This document shows positions 59,853 to 64,000 of a stretch of 64,000 nt of DNA, piece after piece. The stretch is from positions 1,116,001 to 1,180,000 of the forward strand of contig OZ244817.1 in assembly GCA_965220305.1 (NCBI GenBank). The letters are read 5' to 3'. The translations under genes and the position numbers were made by a program. The stretch is from G965220305 sp965220305. GTDB taxonomy: Bacteria; Chloroflexota; Dehalococcoidia; Lucifugimonadales; UBA3495. The first letter of the stretch is position 1. Each line of letters starts with the position of its first letter. The notes under the pieces were generated by a model. That model was not told the DNA's origin. It did not search any database and saw nothing but the letters and a program-made list of their open reading frames with translations.

Positions 59853-60860
59853 ATGGAACTGGACCGGGAAACTCTACTGAAAATGTACAAGACGATGACC
59901 ACTATCCGCCACTTTGAGGAGCGCGGCATACCCGAAACCGGGCAGCGAAGAATGTCCGCCTCAGTCCACTCCTCCGCCGGGCAGGAGGCTGTGCCCACGG
60001 GTATATGCGCCCATTTGGACGACAACGACTACATCGGCAGCACCCACCGGGGCCACGGCCACTGCATTGCCAAGGGTGTGGACCCCAAGGTAATGATGGC
60101 CGAGCTATTCGGTCGGGCCACCGGGGCCAACAAGGGCAAGGGCGGCTCAATGCACATTGCCGACATGAGCCGGGGAATGCTGGGCACCAACGGAGTGGTG
60201 GCCGCCAGCGTGCCCTTGGCCGTGGGGGCAGCCCTCACCTCCAAACTCAAGAACCTGGGACGGGTGGCCGTTGCCTTCTTTGGCGACGGCGGGGCCAACC
60301 AGGGAGTGCTCCACGAGTGCATGAACCTGGCCTCGGTGTGGAAACTTCCGGTCATCTTCTGTTGCGAAAACAACGGCTACGCCGAGTCGACGCCGGTGGA
60401 ATACGCCCTGTCTACCGCCCATGTGGCCGATCGGGCGCCGGGTTACGACATGCCTGGGATACACGTGGACGGCATGGATGTGTTCGCAGTCTATGAAGCG
60501 GCGGGGCAGGCGGTAGCCCGAGCCCGGGCCGGTCAGGGGCCCTCCCTGCTGGAATGCCGCACCTACCGTTACTACGGCCACACCGTATTCGACAATCCTC
60601 TGACCTACCGCACCAAGGAAGAAGAGGACTACTGGCACGCTCGGGACCCGCTGAAGCAGTTCCGGGAAAGGGTGCTGCCGGAAGGGGAAATCACCGCCGA
60701 AGAGTTGGACCAGATGGACCAGGAAGCGGAAGAGCTAATGGAAGAGGCCATCCGTTTCGCCGATAGCAGTCCAATGCCCAACCCGGAGGAACTGTACGAC
60801 GACGTTTACGTGGATTATCCCGTAGACATGATGAAGCGTGGCGCCAACATGGAGGTCTGA
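59853..60860 (+). CDS. 2-oxoacid (pyruvate or acetoin) dehydrogenase E1, alpha subunit
   Basis: The start is ATG 59853, directly after AGGAGGTCGCT. The 335 residues show SVHSSAGQEAVPTGICAHLD, THRGHGHCIAKGVDPKVMMA, GGSMHIADMSRGMLGTNGVV and the thiamine-diphosphate motif VAFFGDGGANQGVLHECMNL ... FCCENNGYAEST. The phosphorylation-loop region reads RTYRYYGHTVFDNPLTYRTK. It forms a heterotetramer with the beta subunit next door and decarboxylates a 2-oxoacid or cleaves acetoin. No E2 or E3 gene lies in the window, so the substrate cannot be fixed; the short form resembles acetoin-type E1. Confidence 0.93.
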   Translation: MELDRETLLKMYKTMTTIRHFEERGIPETGQRRMSASVHSSAGQEAVPTGICAHLDDNDYIGSTHRGHGHCIAKGVDPKVMMAELFGRATGANKGKGGSMHIADMSRGMLGTNGVVAASVPLAVGAALTSKLKNLGRVAVAFFGDGGANQGVLHECMNLASVWKLPVIFCCENNGYAESTPVEYALSTAHVADRAPGYDMPGIHVDGMDVFAVYEAAGQAVARARAGQGPSLLECRTYRYYGHTVFDNPLTYRTKEEEDYWHARDPLKQFRERVLPEGEITAEELDQMDQEAEELMEEAIRFADSSPMPNPEELYDDVYVDYPVDMMKRGANMEV

Positions 60861-60951
60861 GGTCGATTCCCTGGTCGCCCCAGGGGCTTGGCCCTAGTCA
60901 ACTTTTCCAGACTCACAAATGAAATCGGGGGCCACCCGAAAGGAGTCCACC

Positions 60952-62010
60952 ATGACCACCGCCACCACCACCCAAATGGTACCAAGCAACGTATCCCGGG
61001 AAATCCGCTACCGCGAGGCCATCAACGAGGCCCTGCGCCAGGAGATGGAGCGGGACGAGAACGTAATAATCATGGGCGAAGAGATTGCCGGCGGAGCGGG
61101 GCGGGAACACCTGGGCATCGTTGACGCTTGGGGCGGCCCCTTCCGCACTACTGTGGGCCTAATCCAGCAGTTCGGCAACCAGCGGGTGCTGGATACGCCC
61201 CTGTCCGAGGCAGCTTTCATTGGCACCGCCATCGGAGCGGCCTCTACCGGGATGCGGGCTGTCGCCGAGTTGATGTTCGTCGACTTCGTGGGCGTCTGCA
61301 TGGACCAATTGCTGAACAACGCCGCCAAGATGCGCTACATGTTTGGCGGCCAGGTCCGCGTCCCCTTCGTGATGTTGACCCGCATCGGGGCCGGTTTCGG
61401 CAGCGCCGCGCAGCACTCCGAGTCCTTCTACTCCATTTTCAGCCACATCCCCGGACTGAAGGGCGTCGTCCCCTCGGACCCCTACACCGCCAAGGGGCTG
61501 CTGACCGCCGCAATTAGGGACGATGACCCGGTGGTCTACTTCGAGCACAAAGGGCTCTACGGTGAAACCGGCCCGGTGCCGGAAGAGCCCTACGCTCTGC
61601 CCCTGGGCAAGGCGCGCACCGTGCGGGCGGGAGCAGACATCACCCTGGTGGGCATTTCCCGCATGACCTGGGTATGCACCGAGGCGGCGGAGGAACTGGC
61701 GAAGAACGGCGTCAACGCCGAAGTGGTGGACCTGCTCAGCATATCGCCCATAGATTACGACCACATCATCGACTCGGTCCGGCGCACCCACCGGGTGGTC
61801 GTCGTGGACGAAGATACCCCGGTATGCAGCCTGGCCGGGGACATCTGCGCCCGGGTGGCCGAAGAGGCTTTCGATTACCTGGACGCGCCGCCCTCCCGGG
61901 TCACGGCGCCCCACACCCCGGTACCCTACAGCCGTGCCCTGGAAGACAACTATGTGCCCAACGCGGGCCGGGTCGTCAACACCGTTCAAACTTTGATGAA
62001 TCGAATCTAA
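60952..62010 (+). CDS. 2-oxoacid (pyruvate or acetoin) dehydrogenase E1, beta subunit
   Basis: The start is ATG 60952 with AAAGGAGTCCACC before it. The 352-residue transketolase-like subunit has REIRYREAINEALRQEMERD, NVIIMGEEIAGGAG, DTPLSEAAFIGTAIGAASTG, VAELMFVDFVGVCMDQLLNN, HSESFYSIFSHIPGLKGVVP, YFEHKGLYGE and the C-terminal DLLSISPIDYDHIIDSVRRT. The Glu that activates thiamine diphosphate lies in TPLSEAAF. It follows the alpha gene by 91 bases on the same strand. Confidence 0.93.
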   Translation: MTTATTTQMVPSNVSREIRYREAINEALRQEMERDENVIIMGEEIAGGAGREHLGIVDAWGGPFRTTVGLIQQFGNQRVLDTPLSEAAFIGTAIGAASTGMRAVAELMFVDFVGVCMDQLLNNAAKMRYMFGGQVRVPFVMLTRIGAGFGSAAQHSESFYSIFSHIPGLKGVVPSDPYTAKGLLTAAIRDDDPVVYFEHKGLYGETGPVPEEPYALPLGKARTVRAGADITLVGISRMTWVCTEAAEELAKNGVNAEVVDLLSISPIDYDHIIDSVRRTHRVVVVDEDTPVCSLAGDICARVAEEAFDYLDAPPSRVTAPHTPVPYSRALEDNYVPNAGRVVNTVQTLMNRI

Positions 62011-62081
62011 CAGCCCTTCCATTCAAACCATCACCAATTGATGGGGCAAGCCAGTAACGACACCCTCTAGGACGGCAATCT

Positions 62082-62357
62082 ATGACAAGCTATGAAGACC
62101 GTCTAAGTCGCTTGGAAGGAATGTACCAACATTTGGCGACTAAGGAAGACATCGCCAACCTGCGGGGCGAGTTCCAGGCCAGCATTGCCGGTCTGCGGGG
62201 TGAGTTACAAGCCAGCATTGCCGGTCTGCGGGGCGAGTTCCAGGCCAGCATCGAAAAGCAGAAAACAGACCTGATTAAATGGATGGTGCCCCTGGTAATC
62301 GGCTCATCTTTGGGAACTATTGCCGCGCTGGCCGCCATCATAAAATTCCTGGGATAA
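62082..62357 (+). CDS. Coiled-coil protein with C-terminal membrane anchor
   Basis: The 91 residues start with a helical segment (SYEDRLSRLEGMYQHLATKE), then three near-identical 11-residue repeats (LRGEFQASIAG), then KQKTDLIKWMVPLVIGSSLG and a hydrophobic C-terminal helix. It resembles DUF1640-type membrane-anchored coiled-coil proteins. The DNA repeats are 33 bp long (62160-62253), which allows gain or loss of repeats. Function unknown. It sits 71 bases after the E1 beta gene. Confidence 0.65.
   Translation: MTSYEDRLSRLEGMYQHLATKEDIANLRGEFQASIAGLRGELQASIAGLRGEFQASIEKQKTDLIKWMVPLVIGSSLGTIAALAAIIKFLG
62160..62253 (+). repeat. 33-bp tandem repeat inside the coiled-coil gene
   Basis: Units begin at 62160, 62193 and 62226, each starting CTGCGGGG(C/T)GAGTT and encoding LRGE(F/L)QASIAG. 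Units 1 and 3 are nearly identical; unit 2 has three changes. The third unit ends as SIE. Confidence 0.85.
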
Positions 62358-62384
62358 CGACAAATGAGGAGGAATAGCCCAGAG

Positions 62385-63260
62385 ATGACTACCGTAGGCT
62401 CAGGTAAGTACACGTACCAACTAGTCCAGGACTGGCCCAAGCTGCCCGACGGTATGACCTTGGGAGCCGTCAGCGCCATCGCCACCGACTCCCAGGACCG
62501 GGTGTACATCTTCCACCGGGAAGACCCTCCCGTGGTGGTCTGCGATCGGGACGGCAACTACCTGAACGGCTGGGGGAACGGGGCATTTGTCTACGCCCAC
62601 GGCTTCTACATTGCCAACGACGTCGTGTACCTAACCGACCGGGATAGTTCGGTCTGCATCGTGTACACCCTGGACGGCAAGCCCATCAAGATGTTGGGGC
62701 AGCACGGGGTGCACTCGGACACTGGAGCCATGAAACCGATGGACCCGGTGCTGCGCCCCGCCGGTCCTTTCAACTACCCCAGCGAAATGGTGCCCAGCCC
62801 CTGGGGCGACCTGTACGTATCCGACGGCTATCGCAATGCCCGGGTCCACCGCTTCGACAACGGAGGCCACCTGCTCCAATCTTGGGGAACCTGGGGCAAG
62901 ACCGACCCCGGCCAGTTCCACCTGCCCCACAGCATCCTGGTGGACGAGACCCACACCGTCTACGTGTGCGACCGGGAGAACCACCGTGTACAGGTGTTCA
63001 CGCCCAACGGTGAGTTCCTGGAAATGTGGACCGACATCCAGCGTCCCATGGACATCGCCGAGTACCGAGAGGGGGACTTCCTCATCAGCGAGGGCACCGC
63101 CAACGGGAACCCGTCCCGTTGCAGCGTGGTGGACAAACACGGCAACGTGCTTTCCCGGTGGGAGAGCCGGTCGGCCCACGGCTGCTGGGTTGACTCTCGG
63201 GGCGACGTTTACCTGGCCCTCACCGGAGATAAGAGCGTGGACAAGTGGGTGCGCCAGTGA
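62385..63260 (+). CDS. NHL-repeat beta-propeller protein (peptidyl-glycine lyase-like)
   Basis: I prefer the ATG at 62385; the ATG at 62364 is in frame. The 291 residues form six propeller blades with NHL marks: VSAIATDSQDRVYIFHREDP, YIANDVVYLTDRDS, PSEMVPSPWGDLYVSDGYRN, QFHLPHSILVDETHTVYVCD, NHRVQVFTPNGEFLEMW and GCWVDSRGDVYLALTG. His residues near GNGAFVYAHGF and HLPHSIL correspond to the metal site of peptidyl-alpha-hydroxyglycine lyases. No signal peptide is seen. Extracellular lyase activity is therefore unlikely, and the true substrate is unknown. Confidence 0.8.
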   Translation: MTTVGSGKYTYQLVQDWPKLPDGMTLGAVSAIATDSQDRVYIFHREDPPVVVCDRDGNYLNGWGNGAFVYAHGFYIANDVVYLTDRDSSVCIVYTLDGKPIKMLGQHGVHSDTGAMKPMDPVLRPAGPFNYPSEMVPSPWGDLYVSDGYRNARVHRFDNGGHLLQSWGTWGKTDPGQFHLPHSILVDETHTVYVCDRENHRVQVFTPNGEFLEMWTDIQRPMDIAEYREGDFLISEGTANGNPSRCSVVDKHGNVLSRWESRSAHGCWVDSRGDVYLALTGDKSVDKWVRQ

Positions 63261-63369
63261 AAAGTAGTTCCTTTGCACTGACCACTGATGCTTGAAGTAG
63301 GAGGGGGTGGGCTTTACACTCCCTCCCAAGGACTGCGGAAGGTTGGCCTTTGCTTCATTAGGGAGGGCA

Positions 63370-64000
63370 ATGCTCAAGCCATCTCCTGATACGTTGACTC
63401 CAAAGTGGGAAAGTTCCAAGTCAACATTTGTCAATAATATGTCCCTTCCGGTGCATGGATGGTTCCGGTTCCCAGCAGGCTTTTCGGCCAAGTGGGTGGA
63501 GAGCATTATTGAGAACCGCAAGGACAGAATTGGCAACTTGGCCCTATTGGATCCATTTGCAGGCGTAGGTACTGCGGTTCTGAGCGCAGAAAAAGCTGGA
63601 ATCACTGCATACGGAATTGAAGCTCAGCCCTTCATAGCACGAGTTTCCCAAACCAAGTTACTTTGGCATACAAGCACAAAAGATTTCTTCAACATGGCTC
63701 AGGCTGTGCTGAATGCTGCTCAGTCGATCGAAAGCACAGTTACAACTTACCCTCCCCTGATTCATAAGTGTTACACGAAGGAAGCCATCTGTGATTTGAA
63801 TCACCTCCGGCAAGCGTGGGATGACCTTGATGATACTAGCCCGGCCTCGCAACTAACTTGGCTCGCTATTACGAGCATATTGCGCGCCTGCTCATCGGCT
63901 GGAACGGCTCCTTGGCAATATGTTCTGCCACGCAAGTCCAAGTCTAAAACTCTTCCCCCCTACGAAGCATTTGGCCTGCAAACGCAACGAATGCTGGCTG
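63370..64000 (+). CDS. DNA methyltransferase, N-terminal part, open at the window end
   Basis: The ATG at 63370 follows GGGAGGGCA and opens a frame without stops to the end of the window (210 residues). It has SLPVHGWFRFPAGFSAKWVE, the SAM motif LLDPFAGVGTAVLSAEKAG and YGIEAQPFIARVSQTKLLW. These align with VPVHRWVPWIAGFSSEFVRQ, VLDPFCGVGTTLLEALLHG and IGFEINPYAALVCRTKL of the methyltransferase at 55376-56770. The catalytic TSPPY-type motif must lie beyond the window. GC content is lower than in its neighbours. It may be part of a second restriction-modification locus. Confidence 0.85.
   Translation, partial: MLKPSPDTLTPKWESSKSTFVNNMSLPVHGWFRFPAGFSAKWVESIIENRKDRIGNLALLDPFAGVGTAVLSAEKAGITAYGIEAQPFIARVSQTKLLWHTSTKDFFNMAQAVLNAAQSIESTVTTYPPLIHKCYTKEAICDLNHLRQAWDDLDDTSPASQLTWLAITSILRACSSAGTAPWQYVLPRKSKSKTLPPYEAFGLQTQRMLA

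Overview
The window is a GC-rich bacterial chromosome segment. Its gene families suggest a member of the Chloroflexota, perhaps SAR202 or a related Dehalococcoidia lineage. That guess rests on the repeated MetE-like zinc proteins, an FAD monooxygenase, CaiB/BaiF CoA-transferases, a thiolase with its OB-fold partner, SMP-30, Gfo/Idh/MocA, a VOC protein and a plant-type leucine-rich-repeat remnant. No rRNA or classical marker operon is present, so the placement is an inference.

Positions 1 to about 16.4 kb form an accessory island with all genes on the + strand. Most products are small and unrecognised, and many genes start after a GGAG-type ribosome binding site. Recognisable pieces are the tail of an N6-adenine DNA methylase, a frameshifted LRR protein, a SAM methyltransferase, a zinc-ribbon/HTH protein, an RNase HI fold that has lost its catalytic acids, and a full-length GyrB with an unusual N-terminal extension. 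A 3.6 kb unit bounded by IS701-type ends, carrying a solute-binding lipoprotein gene, has jumped into one island gene and is flanked by CTAG on both sides.

Positions 16.4-21.1 kb are an IS cluster: a 1460-bp IS701-family element, an IS630 remnant, an intact IS630 with two frames, and the first of three 1429-bp IS701-family copies. The last sits against the 3' half of a tRNA-Arg. Two of these elements lack matching flanks, which points to IS-mediated deletion or recombination at the island edge.

Positions 21.3-33.5 kb hold catabolic genes: a D-2-hydroxyacid dehydrogenase, an SMP-30 lactonase-like protein, a Gfo/Idh/MocA oxidoreductase, two MetE-like proteins (one frameshifted), an FAD monooxygenase, an ABC-F ATPase and a VOC protein. 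Positions 33.5-41 kb are another insertion zone. IS5 and a 1429-bp IS701-type copy are nested in a membrane-protein gene; tRNA-Val(GAC), an IS630 remnant, a MidA/NDUFAF7-type methyltransferase, a third 1429-bp copy, an IS5-like MITE and a transposase fragment follow.

Positions 41-52.3 kb lie on the - strand: a multi-pass lipoprotein, a thiolase/OB-fold pair, a small HAD phosphatase framed by two copies of a structured repeat, a double CaiB/BaiF CoA-transferase, a four-gene DUF1538-DUF1538-PII-CBS operon (probable regulated cation/proton antiporter), and a DHA2-type MFS exporter. Positions 52.7-64 kb carry acetyl-CoA synthetase, an Eco29kI-type GIY-YIG restriction enzyme with a convergent TSPPY DNA methyltransferase, gatB, secG, a SAM hydrolase (DUF62), the E1 alpha and beta subunits of a 2-oxoacid dehydrogenase, a coiled-coil membrane protein, an NHL-repeat protein and the start of a second DNA methyltransferase cut by the window end.
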